Assembly (NCBI RefSeq): GCF_000698575.1
Contig: NZ_JFHD01000022.1
Coordinates: 38,143 to 102,142, forward strand
Length of the DNA: 64,000 nucleotides
Reading direction: 5' to 3'
Origin: Caballeronia zhejiangensis
GTDB taxonomy: Bacteria; Pseudomonadota; Gammaproteobacteria; Burkholderiales; Burkholderiaceae
Of the stretch, positions 1-8,150 are shown one piece after another (position 1 is the stretch's first letter; every line of letters begins with the position of its first letter). The notes under the pieces were generated by a model. That model was not told the DNA's origin and did not search any database. It worked only from the letters and a program-made list of their open reading frames with translations. The position numbers and the translations under genes were made by a program.

Positions 1-828
1 CGCGTACGTCGGGAAGCGGAACTCGTCCTTCACGCGCCGCACGATGTCGAGGTACGGCATGCCCGGCTTGACCATCACCATGTCCGCGCCTTCCTCGATG
101 TCCATGCGCACTTCGCGCATCGCTTCGTCGGAGTTGGCCGGGTCCATCTGATACGTCATCTTGTTGCTCTTGCCGAGATTCGCTGCGGAACCGACGGCGT
201 CACGGAACGGGCCGTAGAATGCCGACGCGTACTTCGCCGCATACGCCATGATGCGCGTGTGGATGTGGCTTTCGCTTTCGAGCATCTCGCGGATCGCGCC
301 GATGCGCCCGTCCATCATGTCCGACGGCGCGACGATATCCACGCCCGCTTCAGCTTGGGTGCGCGCCTGCTCGACGAGAATTTCGCTCGTTTCGTCGTTC
401 TTCACGTAGCCTTCTTCGTCGAGCACGCCGTCCTGGCCGTGGCTCGTGTACGGATCGAGCGCGACGTCGGTCAGCACGCCGAGCATCGGGAAGTTCTTCT
501 TCAGCTCGCGCACGGCGCGCGGAATGAGACCGTCCGGATTCGTGGCTTCGCGGCCATCGGGCGTCTTGATCGACGGTTCGATCGCCGGGAACAGCGACAG
601 CACCGGCACGCCAAGTTCGACGCATTGCTCGGCGACTTTCATCAGCAAATCGACGGACGTGCGCTCGACGCCGGGCATCGACGGCACGGCCTGCCGCACA
701 TTCGTACCTTCGACGATGAACACGGGATAGATGAGGTCGTTCGTCGTGAGGATGTTTTCGCGCATCAGACGGCGCGAGAAGTCATCGCGGCGCATCCGGC
801 GCGGGCGATGGTGAGGATAGAAGCTCAT
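1..828 (-). CDS. hemB: Delta-aminolevulinic acid dehydratase (porphobilinogen synthase), partial
   Basis: This is the N-terminal 276 codons of HemB, which condenses two 5-aminolevulinate molecules to porphobilinogen in cytosolic heme synthesis. The 3' end lies beyond the left edge of the window. The start is the ATG at 828-826 (MSFYPHHRPRRMRR). The metal-site segment reads DVALDPYTSHGQDG: the cysteines of zinc-dependent enzymes are replaced by Ala/Asp, as in the magnesium-type bacterial enzymes. A catalytic-lysine neighbourhood is visible in the KSNKMTYQMDPANSDEA region. The gene points away from a possible divergent small RNA, and engB lies upstream on the same strand. Confidence 0.95.
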   Translation of the reverse strand, partial: MSFYPHHRPRRMRRDDFSRRLMRENILTTNDLIYPVFIVEGTNVRQAVPSMPGVERTSVDLLMKVAEQCVELGVPVLSLFPAIEPSIKTPDGREATNPDGLIPRAVRELKKNFPMLGVLTDVALDPYTSHGQDGVLDEEGYVKNDETSEILVEQARTQAEAGVDIVAPSDMMDGRIGAIREMLESESHIHTRIMAYAAKYASAFYGPFRDAVGSAANLGKSNKMTYQMDPANSDEAMREVRMDIEEGADMVMVKPGMPYLDIVRRVKDEFRFPTYA

Positions 829-939
829 ATTTCGACTCGAATTTGGGTGGTCTTCAGGGGAGGTCGAAAACGTGTTCCGAGACGCCTAAACCCTTGCCGA
901 ACAAGCACTTGGCTGCGTCTGAAACCGCTTTGAGACAAT

Positions 940-952
940 GGTATATCATACC
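940..952. promoter_or_regulatory. Dyad containing back-to-back -10-like boxes between hemB and the candidate sRNA
   Basis: The segment GGTAT-ATC-ATACC is a perfect 5-bp inverted repeat. On the minus strand it contains TATGAT, a good -10 hexamer for hemB (leader about 110 nt). On the plus strand it contains TATCAT, which would start transcription near 956. I see no convincing -35 box on either strand, so promoter activity is an inference from the -10 elements only. Confidence 0.35.
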
Positions 953-955
953 GAT

Positions 956-1059
956 CGAGCGAGGCGCTTGCCGCCGGACTCCCCGCTTCTCCTCCCTGAG
1001 CGGGTGCCTGTCGTTATTCGATTAGGCTATTAACCCGCCGTTATGCGGCGGGTTTTTTT
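956..1059 (+). ncRNA. Candidate small RNA with anti-Shine-Dalgarno loop
   Basis: No plausible protein is encoded here, but the plus strand carries a small hairpin (963-966 with 72-75 of the same hundred), then a 6-bp stem CCCGCT/AGCGGG (982-987 and 999-1004) whose 11-nt loop is TCTCCTCCCTG, complementary to Shine-Dalgarno sequences. It ends in a strong intrinsic terminator with seven T residues. Nothing else on the plus strand needs that terminator, since both neighbours are on the minus strand. In enterobacteria and Pseudomonas the sRNAs Spot 42 and ErsA are also encoded beside engB. The 5' end is inferred from the -10-like box at 944-949. I cannot say whether a named RNA family matches. Confidence 0.5.
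1032..1059 (+). terminator. Strong intrinsic terminator, plus-strand orientation
   Basis: A nine-base-pair stem AACCCGCCG/CGGCGGGTT with a 5-nt loop is followed by a T run (1053-1059). The T run is on the plus strand, so it serves plus-strand transcription (the candidate sRNA). On the minus strand, after engB, the trailing bases are TTAATAG, a weak tail. Confidence 0.8.
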
Positions 1060-1082
1060 ATGCCGGCGCGCACGCGCCGCGC

Positions 1083-1745
1083 TCACTCGGCTGCGTCTTC
1101 TGACGCGTTTTCGCCGGCTTCTTCCGGTATCAGCCAGCTTTCGATCTGTTCGTGAGCCTCGTCGATGCCCGTCCGTTTGAGCGCCGAAAAGAGCTGCGCC
1201 GTAAGTTCGCCGCGATAGCCCGCGTCTTTATATTCGGCGAAGGATTTCTTGGTCGCACGCAGGGCGTTCGTCATCTCCTGTCGCGTCAATTTGTCGCATT
1301 TGGTGAGCAGCGCGTGAATCGGTTTTCCGGTCGGCGCGAACCAGTCGATCATGATGCGATCGAGGTCGGTGAGCGGCCGGCGCGAATCCATCATCAGGAT
1401 CATGCCGCACAGTTGCGCGCGGCTTTGCAGGTACGTCGAAAGCAGCCGCTGCCAATGTTCCTTCGCGGCGCCCGGCACTTCGGCGTAACCGTATCCGGGA
1501 AGGTCGACGAGATAGCCGACCGGCGCGGCTTCCGGACCGACGGAGAAGTAATTGATATGCTGCGTGCGCCCCGGCGTTTTACTCGCGAAAGCAAGCCGCT
1601 TCTGATTGCAGAGGATATTGATCGCCGTCGATTTACCCGCGTTCGAGCGCCCCGCAAATGCGATTTCGGGTTGCGGCGTCGGCGGCAGATCGCGCAGATG
1701 GTTGACGGTCGTGAAGAAGCGGGATTGATGAAGCAGGAATGACAT
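1083..1745 (-). CDS. engB: Ribosome-biogenesis GTPase EngB (YsxC/YihA)
   Basis: This is a 220-residue TrmE-Era-EngA-EngB GTPase that acts in large-ribosomal-subunit assembly. Visible G motifs are G1 GRSNAGKS, the G3 region DLPGYGYA and G4 TKCD. The reading frame is open further upstream, but MSFLLHQSRFF at 1745 gives the usual family N-terminus and length, so that start was chosen. The C-terminus is acidic (EEAGENASEDAAE). The gene is divergent from the cytochrome c4 gene, a neighbour relation also known from Pseudomonas. Confidence 0.94.
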   Translation of the reverse strand: MSFLLHQSRFFTTVNHLRDLPPTPQPEIAFAGRSNAGKSTAINILCNQKRLAFASKTPGRTQHINYFSVGPEAAPVGYLVDLPGYGYAEVPGAAKEHWQRLLSTYLQSRAQLCGMILMMDSRRPLTDLDRIMIDWFAPTGKPIHALLTKCDKLTRQEMTNALRATKKSFAEYKDAGYRGELTAQLFSALKRTGIDEAHEQIESWLIPEEAGENASEDAAE

Positions 1746-1841
1746 GGGCGGGTCCAATCGAAAGCGCTGCGAAAACCGAAGCCTTGAGAACCCGGCAAAT
1801 ACTGGGCATGCCCCGACTGGCGTCTTTGCGTATAGCGGGTT

Positions 1842-1851
1842 ATTGTACAAT
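1842..1851. promoter_or_regulatory. Symmetric -10 dyad between engB and the cytochrome c4 gene
   Basis: ATTGTACAAT is a perfect 10-bp palindrome that reads TACAAT (a good -10 hexamer) on both strands. It lies between divergent engB and the cytochrome gene and could hold both -10 boxes. The -35 regions are poor on both sides. The implied leaders are about 90 nt for engB and about 190 nt for the cytochrome. The rest of the 301-bp spacer holds hairpins at 1892-1903 (GCCGC/GCGGC) and 1929-1950 (AGAGGC/GCCTCT). Confidence 0.4.
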
Positions 1852-1974
1852 ACGACGGATTTTTAAAGATCAGCGGGCACGCAAGACCCAAGCCGCAGGC
1901 GGCACCCACAAGGAGCGAGACAGTTTTCAGAGGCGTACTTTTGGGCCTCTTCGTTCAGCGAGTTCGGGTATCTT

Positions 1975-2002
1975 GCGGCGATGATCGGTCGCCGTCGTTT
2001 TT
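1975..2002 (+). terminator. Terminator-like hairpin in the leader of the cytochrome c4 gene
   Basis: A 7-bp stem GCGGCGA/TCGCCGT with a 7-nt loop is followed by a run of six T residues ending near 2002. It stands only about 45 nt before the ATG of the downstream gene and is preceded by two further hairpins. It could end a short leader RNA or act as an attenuator. Confidence 0.45.
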
Positions 2003-2046
2003 TGCAGAACCTCACATTCTCACAAGACGAAAAACAGGGTACGCGA

Positions 2047-2721
2047 ATGAACCGACTGTACAGGTCTCTGGTGGTGATTCGGGCAGCGGCGGCTTTCGGT
2101 GCAGGTTTGAGTGGTCTGGCGGTATCGACGTCAGTGAGTGCGGCGGAGCCCGCGCAACCGGCCAAGCCGGATGTGACGCGAGGCCAGGCTATCGCGACTC
2201 AGGTGTGCGCGGCGTGTCACGCGGCAGACGGCAACAGCGCCGGCGCGGCATTTCCGCGGCTCGCGGGGCAGCACGCCGAGTACATCGTCAAGCAGTTGAA
2301 GGATTACAAGACGCAGCCGGGTGCAAAGGCACCGGCGCGCAACAATCCGATCATGGCGGGCATCGCGGGCGCGCTATCGGATCAGGACATGGTGAACGTC
2401 GCGGCGTACTTCGCGTCGCAGAAGGCAAAGCCCAATTACGCGCGCGACAAGAACGACGTCGCGTTGGGCCAGAAGATCTACCGCGGCGGCATCGCGGACA
2501 AGGGCGTGCCGGCGTGTGCGGCGTGCCACGGCGCGACGGGCATGGGCATTCCGGTGCAGTATCCGCGGCTGTCGTGGCAGTGGGGCGATTACACAGTGGC
2601 GCAGTTGAACGCCTTCGCATCGGGACAACGCAACAACAGCGAGCCGATGCACCAGATTTCCTCGCGCCTGAACGAAGCGGAGATGAAGGCGGTCGCCGAC
2701 TACATCGCCGGTTTGCATTGA
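2047..2721 (+). CDS. Diheme cytochrome c4-type protein
   Basis: This is a 224-residue periplasmic electron carrier with two heme-attachment motifs, CAACH at residues 54-58 and 157-161, and candidate axial methionines at M103 (PIMAG) and M201. The two-domain pattern with about 100 residues between motifs is that of cytochrome c4. The N-terminus from MNRLYRS carries a signal peptide ending near SAA. An upstream in-frame ATG at 1981 would place extra residues before the signal and was rejected. The downstream genes resB and ccsB make the System II machinery that attaches heme to such proteins. Confidence 0.9.
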   Translation: MNRLYRSLVVIRAAAAFGAGLSGLAVSTSVSAAEPAQPAKPDVTRGQAIATQVCAACHAADGNSAGAAFPRLAGQHAEYIVKQLKDYKTQPGAKAPARNNPIMAGIAGALSDQDMVNVAAYFASQKAKPNYARDKNDVALGQKIYRGGIADKGVPACAACHGATGMGIPVQYPRLSWQWGDYTVAQLNAFASGQRNNSEPMHQISSRLNEAEMKAVADYIAGLH

Positions 2722-2825
2722 ACGCATAGCAGTCAGCGTCCAGCGGTTCTCCATGCAGAGACGGAGAATCGCCCATACTACGAAGCCGGTCCCGGACTAT
2801 CCGAGAAGACCGGCGCGAAAACAAG

Positions 2826-2877
2826 AAAAGGGTGGGACGTCGGTCGACAAAGACCGCCAGCGTCTCCACCCTTTTTT
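2826..2877 (+). terminator. Intrinsic terminator after the cytochrome c4 gene
   Basis: AAAAGGGTGG with GACG (2826-2839) pairs with CGTC-CCACCCTTTT (2861-2875). An inner stem CGGTC/GACCG is visible, and a run of T residues follows. It separates the cytochrome from resB. Confidence 0.75.
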
Positions 2878-2897
2878 GCTGTCCAGCCGGAGTTTGA

Positions 2898-5129
2898 ATG
2901 AGCGTCACCACATCGGGTTTGCAGTCGAAGTCGAGCCGTCGGGCCATCAGGCATTTCGTCGAACTCGTCAGTTCGATGCGCTTCGCCATCGCATTGCTGG
3001 TCATTCTGGCGATCGCGAGCATCATCGGCACGGTGCTTACGCAGGACGATCCGTATCCCAACTACGTCAATCAGTTCGGCCCGTTCTGGGCGGACATCTT
3101 CCGTGGCTTGAGCATCTACACCGTGTACAGCGCATGGTGGTTCATGCTGATCCTGATTTTCCTCGTGATCTCGGTGTCGCTGTGCGTGATCCGAAACAGC
3201 CCGAAGATGATCGCGGACATCAAGAGCTGGAAGGATCGCGTGCACGAAGGCGGGCTGCGCGCGTTCCATCACAAGGGCGAGTTCACGGTCACGGCCGATC
3301 GCGCGCAGACCGCCGCGACGCTCGAACGCCTGTCCGCGAAGATGGGCTACCGCTTCAAGACGCGCGAGACCGACAACGGCGCGACGCTCATCACCGCCAA
3401 GCGCGGCGCGATGACCAAGATCGGCTATATCTCGGCGCATCTGGCGATCGTCGTGATCTGTATCGGCGGTCTGCTGGACAGCAATCTGCCCATCAAGCTG
3501 CAGATGTGGATGTTCAACAAGACGCCGATCAACAGCAACGCCGTCATCAACGACATTCCGCGCGAGCATCGTCTTTCAACGTCGAATCCGACTTTCCGCG
3601 GCTACGCATGGGTGCCCGAAGGGCAGTTCGTCGGCACGGCGATACTGAATCAGCAAGACGGCTCGATCATTCAGGACCTGCCGTTCTCGATTCAGCTCAA
3701 TAAGTTCATCGTCGATTACTACTCGACCGGCATGCCGAAGCTCTTCGCGAGCGATATCGTCGTCATCGATCACAAGACAGGCAAGCGCATTCCGGCGCGC
3801 ATCGAAGTGAACAAGCCGTTCACGTATGACGGCATTTCGATCTATCAATCGAGCTTTCAGGACGGCGGCTCGAAACTCGAAATGACCGCCTGGCCGATGA
3901 CCGGCGGCAGCGCGAAGACCGCGCCGTTCAGCGGGACGATCGGCGGCACGGCGCCCATCGGCGCGCAGTTCGCGGGCGCGCAGGGCGAGACGGTCGAGTT
4001 CACGGATTTCCGCGCGATCAACGTCGAGAACATGACCGACGGCAGCGGCGCGCCCGACGCGCGCGGCGTCGGCAAGAAGGAAACGCTGCGCGATGCATTC
4101 GACGAGCGCCTCGGCTCAGGCGCCAAAACGTCGAGACCGACGGATCTGCGCAATATCGGCCCGTCGGTGCAATACAAGGTGCGCGGCACGGACGGCCAGG
4201 CGCGCGAATACAGCAACTACATGGTGCCCGTGGACGTGAGCGGCCAGCGTATGTTCCTCGCGGGCATGCGCCTGAGCCCGAACGATCCGTTCCGCTATCT
4301 GCGCATTCCCGCCGACGATCAGGGCACCGTCAAACAGTGGATGGACCTGCGCGCCGCGCTCGCGACGCCGGCGACGCGCGCCGAAGCCGCGCATCGTTTC
4401 GCGTTGCGTTCGGTGCCGCAGGAAAACGGTGAACTGCAGAAACATCTGGAGGAAAGCGCCGTCCGCGTGCTGAATCTTTTCGCAGGCGCCGATGAAACCG
4501 GCAAGGCGACGACGAATCCGCAGATGATTGGCGGTTTCCAGAGCATCGCGATGTTTATCGACAAATCGGTGCCGAAGGGCGAGCAGGAGAAAGCCGCCGG
4601 CCTGCTGATGAGGATGCTCGAAGGCGCGATGTGGGACGTATGGCAGATTTCCCGAGAGCAAAACGGCCAGCCCGCGGCTAAAGTGGACGATAAGAACGCC
4701 GCGTTCGTGCAATCGTCCATCAACGCGCTTTCCGACAGCTTTCTGTACGGTTCGCCGGTCTTTCTGCAACTGGACAACTTCAGGCAAGTGCAAGCTTCGG
4801 TATTCCAGTTGACGCGCGCGCCGGGTAAAAATCTGGTGTATCTTGGCAGCCTTCTGCTGGTCGTCGGCATTTTCGCGATGTTTTACGTGCGCGAACGCCG
4901 GCTCTGGTTCTGGCTCAAAGATACGGGCCAGGGCGGCGCGAGCGTGCTGATGGCGATGTCCACCGCCCGCCGCACGTTCGATTTCGAGAAAGAGTTCGTG
5001 CGTACGCGCGCGCAGATCGCAGCGGCGCTCGGCGTGAAGCCGGAAGTACCGGCCGATCCGTCCCCGGCGCAAAACGCGCACCGGCATTCGCAAACCGAGA
5101 CCCCGAACTCGGAAGTTTCAACACGGTAA
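2898..5129 (+). CDS. resB: Cytochrome c biogenesis protein ResB (Ccs1)
   Basis: This is a 743-residue membrane protein of cytochrome c maturation System II. With CcsA/ResC it moves and ligates heme to apocytochromes on the periplasmic side. Transmembrane stretches are visible near residues 28-48, 76-95, 176-193 and 646-665, with a large extracytoplasmic region between the last two, as expected for ResB. The frame starts at ATG 2898 shortly after the upstream terminator. The gap to ccsB is four bases after the stop codon, so the two are surely co-transcribed. Confidence 0.94.
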   Translation: MSVTTSGLQSKSSRRAIRHFVELVSSMRFAIALLVILAIASIIGTVLTQDDPYPNYVNQFGPFWADIFRGLSIYTVYSAWWFMLILIFLVISVSLCVIRNSPKMIADIKSWKDRVHEGGLRAFHHKGEFTVTADRAQTAATLERLSAKMGYRFKTRETDNGATLITAKRGAMTKIGYISAHLAIVVICIGGLLDSNLPIKLQMWMFNKTPINSNAVINDIPREHRLSTSNPTFRGYAWVPEGQFVGTAILNQQDGSIIQDLPFSIQLNKFIVDYYSTGMPKLFASDIVVIDHKTGKRIPARIEVNKPFTYDGISIYQSSFQDGGSKLEMTAWPMTGGSAKTAPFSGTIGGTAPIGAQFAGAQGETVEFTDFRAINVENMTDGSGAPDARGVGKKETLRDAFDERLGSGAKTSRPTDLRNIGPSVQYKVRGTDGQAREYSNYMVPVDVSGQRMFLAGMRLSPNDPFRYLRIPADDQGTVKQWMDLRAALATPATRAEAAHRFALRSVPQENGELQKHLEESAVRVLNLFAGADETGKATTNPQMIGGFQSIAMFIDKSVPKGEQEKAAGLLMRMLEGAMWDVWQISREQNGQPAAKVDDKNAAFVQSSINALSDSFLYGSPVFLQLDNFRQVQASVFQLTRAPGKNLVYLGSLLLVVGIFAMFYVRERRLWFWLKDTGQGGASVLMAMSTARRTFDFEKEFVRTRAQIAAALGVKPEVPADPSPAQNAHRHSQTETPNSEVSTR

Positions 5130-5133
5130 GATC

Positions 5134-6336
5134 ATGGACCTCACACAGACTTCCTCCCACGCCTCCGCCAAGACGGAACGTCCGGCATCGGGGCTTCCCG
5201 ATGTCGCCGAGTTCGACGATCGTCCGTTCCTGCGCAGGCTCACGCTGATCGACTGGCTCTTCGCCCTCGCGATGGTCGCGGGCGCGGGTTTCGCGCTGAA
5301 CCGCTATCACGCGTACATGGACGTGTACGACACGGCCGTGCTGGTCGGCGCCGTGCCGACGTTCGTCGTGCTCGGCTGGCGCTGGAAACCGGTACGCCTG
5401 CTGATCGCGTTGATCGCGGTGTTGTCGCTTTTCTCGATCCAGCTCTATCAGCACGACCTCGCTCGCGCCGACACGAACTTCTTCCTCAAGTACTTCCTGT
5501 CGAGCCAGTCCGCGATCTTGTGGATGAGCGCGCTCTTCATCCTCGCGACGCTCTTCTACTGGATCGGCCTTGCGACGCGCTCGCAGACGGGCGGCGCGAT
5601 CGGCTCGCGCATGACGTGGGTCGCGGTGCTGATGGGCTTCACCGGCCTGATGGTGCGCTGGTACGAGTCCTACATGATCGGCTCGGACGTCGGCCATATT
5701 CCGATTTCGAATCTGTACGAAGTCTTCGTGTTGTTCTGCCTCATCACGTCGCTGTTTTATCTCTACTACGAGCAGCATTACTCGACGCGCGCGATGGGCG
5801 CGTTCGTGCTGCTCGTCATCAGCGCGGCGGTCGGTTTCCTGATGTGGTATTCGATCGCGCGCGATGCACAGCAGATTCAGCCGCTCGTCCCCGCGCTGCA
5901 AAGCTGGTGGATGAAGATCCACGTTCCGGCGAACTTCATCGGCTATGGCAGCTTCGCGCTCTCGGCGATGGTCTCCGTCGCGTATCTCGCGAAGCAGCGC
6001 GGTTTCATGGCGGACCGCCTTCCGTCGCTCGAAGTGCTCGACGACGTGATGTACAAGTCGATTGCCGTCGGCTTCGCGTTCTTCACCATCGCGACGATCC
6101 TCGGCGCGCTGTGGGCGGCGGAAGCGTGGGGCGGCTACTGGAGCTGGGATCCGAAGGAAACCTGGGCGCTGATCGTCTGGCTGAACTACGCCGCGTGGCT
6201 GCACATGCGCCTGATGAAAGGCCTGCGCGGCGCCGCCGCCGCATGGTGGGCGCTGACGGGCCTGATCGTCACGACCTTCGCGTTCCTCGGCGTCAACATG
6301 TTCCTTTCGGGCTTGCATAGTTACGGCAAGCTCTGA
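5134..6336 (+). CDS. ccsB: Cytochrome c biogenesis protein CcsB/CcsA (ResC), heme handling
   Basis: This is a 400-residue polytopic membrane protein and the System II partner of ResB. The heme-handling WWD signature is visible as WGGYWSWD at residues 332-339, followed by PKETWALIVW. Histidines that could serve as heme ligands lie in the flanking loops (for example MKIHVPAN and AAWLHMR). Several hydrophobic segments of helix length are present. It follows resB by four bases. Confidence 0.94.
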   Translation: MDLTQTSSHASAKTERPASGLPDVAEFDDRPFLRRLTLIDWLFALAMVAGAGFALNRYHAYMDVYDTAVLVGAVPTFVVLGWRWKPVRLLIALIAVLSLFSIQLYQHDLARADTNFFLKYFLSSQSAILWMSALFILATLFYWIGLATRSQTGGAIGSRMTWVAVLMGFTGLMVRWYESYMIGSDVGHIPISNLYEVFVLFCLITSLFYLYYEQHYSTRAMGAFVLLVISAAVGFLMWYSIARDAQQIQPLVPALQSWWMKIHVPANFIGYGSFALSAMVSVAYLAKQRGFMADRLPSLEVLDDVMYKSIAVGFAFFTIATILGALWAAEAWGGYWSWDPKETWALIVWLNYAAWLHMRLMKGLRGAAAAWWALTGLIVTTFAFLGVNMFLSGLHSYGKL

Positions 6337-6353
6337 TCGGCAGCGTCGAATCG

Positions 6354-6394
6354 AAAAAGACCGCCATGCGTGACGAGCGCTGGCGGTTTTTTTT
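6354..6394 (+). terminator. Intrinsic terminator after ccsB
   Basis: The arms CCGCCA (6361-6366) and TGGCGG (6381-6386) enclose a 14-nt loop. The stem is flanked by an A run and followed by eight T residues. It closes the resB-ccsB unit. Confidence 0.75.
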
Positions 6395-6468
6395 CGTTTT
6401 GCGGTGGAATACTGGCATCCAATCTGCTGTTTTCTCCGTACAAGAATGAACGGAAGGAGTCACGCTTC

Positions 6469-7458
6469 ATGTGGATCAAACAAGGCCGTAATCTGTACGG
6501 CGATGACATTGCGAGTCACGAAATCACGCCGCGCGACGTGTTCGAGAATCGCCGGCGCACGCTTCGTTCGCTCGGCGCGCTCGCCGCGACAGGACTCGCC
6601 GGCGCGAGCGGCCTCGCCCACGCGACGCTGACATCGCCCGACGCCAAAGGCCAGAAGCTGGCCGCGACGACCAACCCGAAGTTCGTCGCGCTCGACAAGC
6701 CGACGCCGTTCAAGGACATCACGAGCTACAACAACTTCTACGAGTTCGGCACCGACAAGGACGATCCCGCCGCCCACGCCGGCACGCTGCGTCCGCGGCC
6801 GTGGAAAGTGTCCGTCGAGGGCGCGATCAAGAATCCGAAGGTCTACGACATCGACGACATTCTCAAGCTCGCGCCGCTCGAGGAACGCGTGTACCGGCTG
6901 CGCTGCGTCGAAGGCTGGTCGATGGTGATTCCGTGGATCGGCGTGTCGTTGTCGGAGCTCATCAAGCGCGCCGGGCCGACGGGCAACGCGAAGTACGTGC
7001 AGTTCATCACGCTGGCCGATCCGTCGCAGATGCCGGGACTTTCGACGCCGATCCTCGAATGGCCGTATTCCGAAGGTCTGCGCATGGACGAGGCGATGAA
7101 TCCGCTCACGCTGCTGACCGTCGGCTTGTACGGCGAAGTGCTGCCGAACCAGAACGGCGCGCCGGTGCGTGTCGTCGTGCCGTGGAAGTACGGTTTCAAG
7201 AGCGCGAAATCGCTGGTGAAAATCCGCTTTGTCGAGAAACAGCCGCCAACGAGCTGGAATCTCTACGCGCCGAGCGAATACGGCTTCTTTTCGAACGTGA
7301 ATCCGAATGTCGATCATCCGCGCTGGAGTCAGGCGACGGAGCGGCGCATCGGCGAGGACGGCTTCTTTCAGCCGAAACGCAAGACGCTCATGTTCAACGG
7401 CTACGGCGATCAGGTCGCGTCGATGTATGCCGGCATGGATCTGAAGAAGAACTTCTGA
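6469..7458 (+). CDS. msrP: Protein-methionine-sulfoxide reductase, catalytic subunit MsrP
   Basis: This is a 329-residue periplasmic molybdopterin enzyme that reduces oxidised methionine in envelope proteins, with electrons from MsrQ. Visible features are a twin-arginine export signal (NRRRTLRSLGAL, about residues 24-35) and the conserved cysteine C146 in LRCVEGW, the expected molybdenum ligand. The start at 6469 was chosen because GGAAGGAG stands at 6452-6459. The open frame upstream runs back into the terminator. msrQ follows after three bases. Confidence 0.95.
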   Translation: MWIKQGRNLYGDDIASHEITPRDVFENRRRTLRSLGALAATGLAGASGLAHATLTSPDAKGQKLAATTNPKFVALDKPTPFKDITSYNNFYEFGTDKDDPAAHAGTLRPRPWKVSVEGAIKNPKVYDIDDILKLAPLEERVYRLRCVEGWSMVIPWIGVSLSELIKRAGPTGNAKYVQFITLADPSQMPGLSTPILEWPYSEGLRMDEAMNPLTLLTVGLYGEVLPNQNGAPVRVVVPWKYGFKSAKSLVKIRFVEKQPPTSWNLYAPSEYGFFSNVNPNVDHPRWSQATERRIGEDGFFQPKRKTLMFNGYGDQVASMYAGMDLKKNF

Positions 7459-7461
7459 ACG

Positions 7462-8100
7462 ATGTCGTCCGCTTCCCAGATCAAAAGCGCGCGCGTCGCG
7501 ACGGGACCGCGATGGATCGTTCCGGTCAAGATCGTCGTGTTCGTCGCGATGCTGTTTCCGCTCGCACGTCTCGTGCTGCTCGGCGCGACGGGCGGCCTGG
7601 GCGCGAATCCGATCGAATTCATCACGCGCTCGACCGGCCTCTGGACGCTCGTGTATCTGTGCATCACGCTCGCGATCACGCCCGTGCGCCGCCTGACGGG
7701 CGTGACGGCGCTCGCGCGCTTTCGCCGGATGATCGGTCTCTTCGCGTTCTTCTTCGCCGTACTGCACTTCACGACGTACATCTGGTTCGACAAATGGTTC
7801 GATGTCGCCGCGATGCTGAAGGACATCGGCAAGCGGCCGTTCATCACGGTCGGTTTCGCGGCGTTCGTGCTGCTGATTCCGCTCGCGGTCACATCGCCGA
7901 AAGCGATGGTGCGCAAGCTCGGCCGTCGCTGGCAGACCTTGCATCGCGCGATCTATCTGATCGCCGCGCTCGCGATCCTGCATTTCTGGTGGATGAAGGC
8001 GGGCAAACACGATCTCGAACTGCCGAAGATCTACGGCTCGATCGTGATCGTGCTGCTCGGCTGGCGCGTGATCGCCTGGCTCAAAGCGCGACGCGCATAA
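7462..8100 (+). CDS. msrQ: Heme-binding membrane subunit MsrQ
   Basis: This is a 212-residue inner-membrane b-type heme protein of the YedZ/MsrQ family that passes quinol or flavin electrons to MsrP. It shows several helix-length hydrophobic segments, with histidines at FFAVLHFTTY, TLHRAIYL and AILHFWWM that fit heme ligation. The family motif region RRLTGVTALARFRRMIGL is visible. It is in an operon with msrP. Confidence 0.93.
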   Translation: MSSASQIKSARVATGPRWIVPVKIVVFVAMLFPLARLVLLGATGGLGANPIEFITRSTGLWTLVYLCITLAITPVRRLTGVTALARFRRMIGLFAFFFAVLHFTTYIWFDKWFDVAAMLKDIGKRPFITVGFAAFVLLIPLAVTSPKAMVRKLGRRWQTLHRAIYLIAALAILHFWWMKAGKHDLELPKIYGSIVIVLLGWRVIAWLKARRA

Positions 8101-8133
8101 AAAAAGCGATGCTTGTCAGGGCATCGCTTTTTC
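8100..8133. terminator. Bidirectional intrinsic terminator between msrQ and lysA
   Basis: AAAAAGCGATGC (8101-8112) pairs with GCATCGCTTTTT (8121-8132) across an 8-nt loop. A and T runs on both sides let it serve the convergent msrQ and lysA transcripts. Confidence 0.85.
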
Positions 8134-8150
8134 GTTCGAAGCGCGGCGCT

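Noticed and set aside
4915..6318. A 467-codon minus-strand open frame opposite ccsB
   Set aside because: High-GC shadow frame, compositionally Arg/Glu/His-rich, covering a well-defined membrane protein on the other strand.
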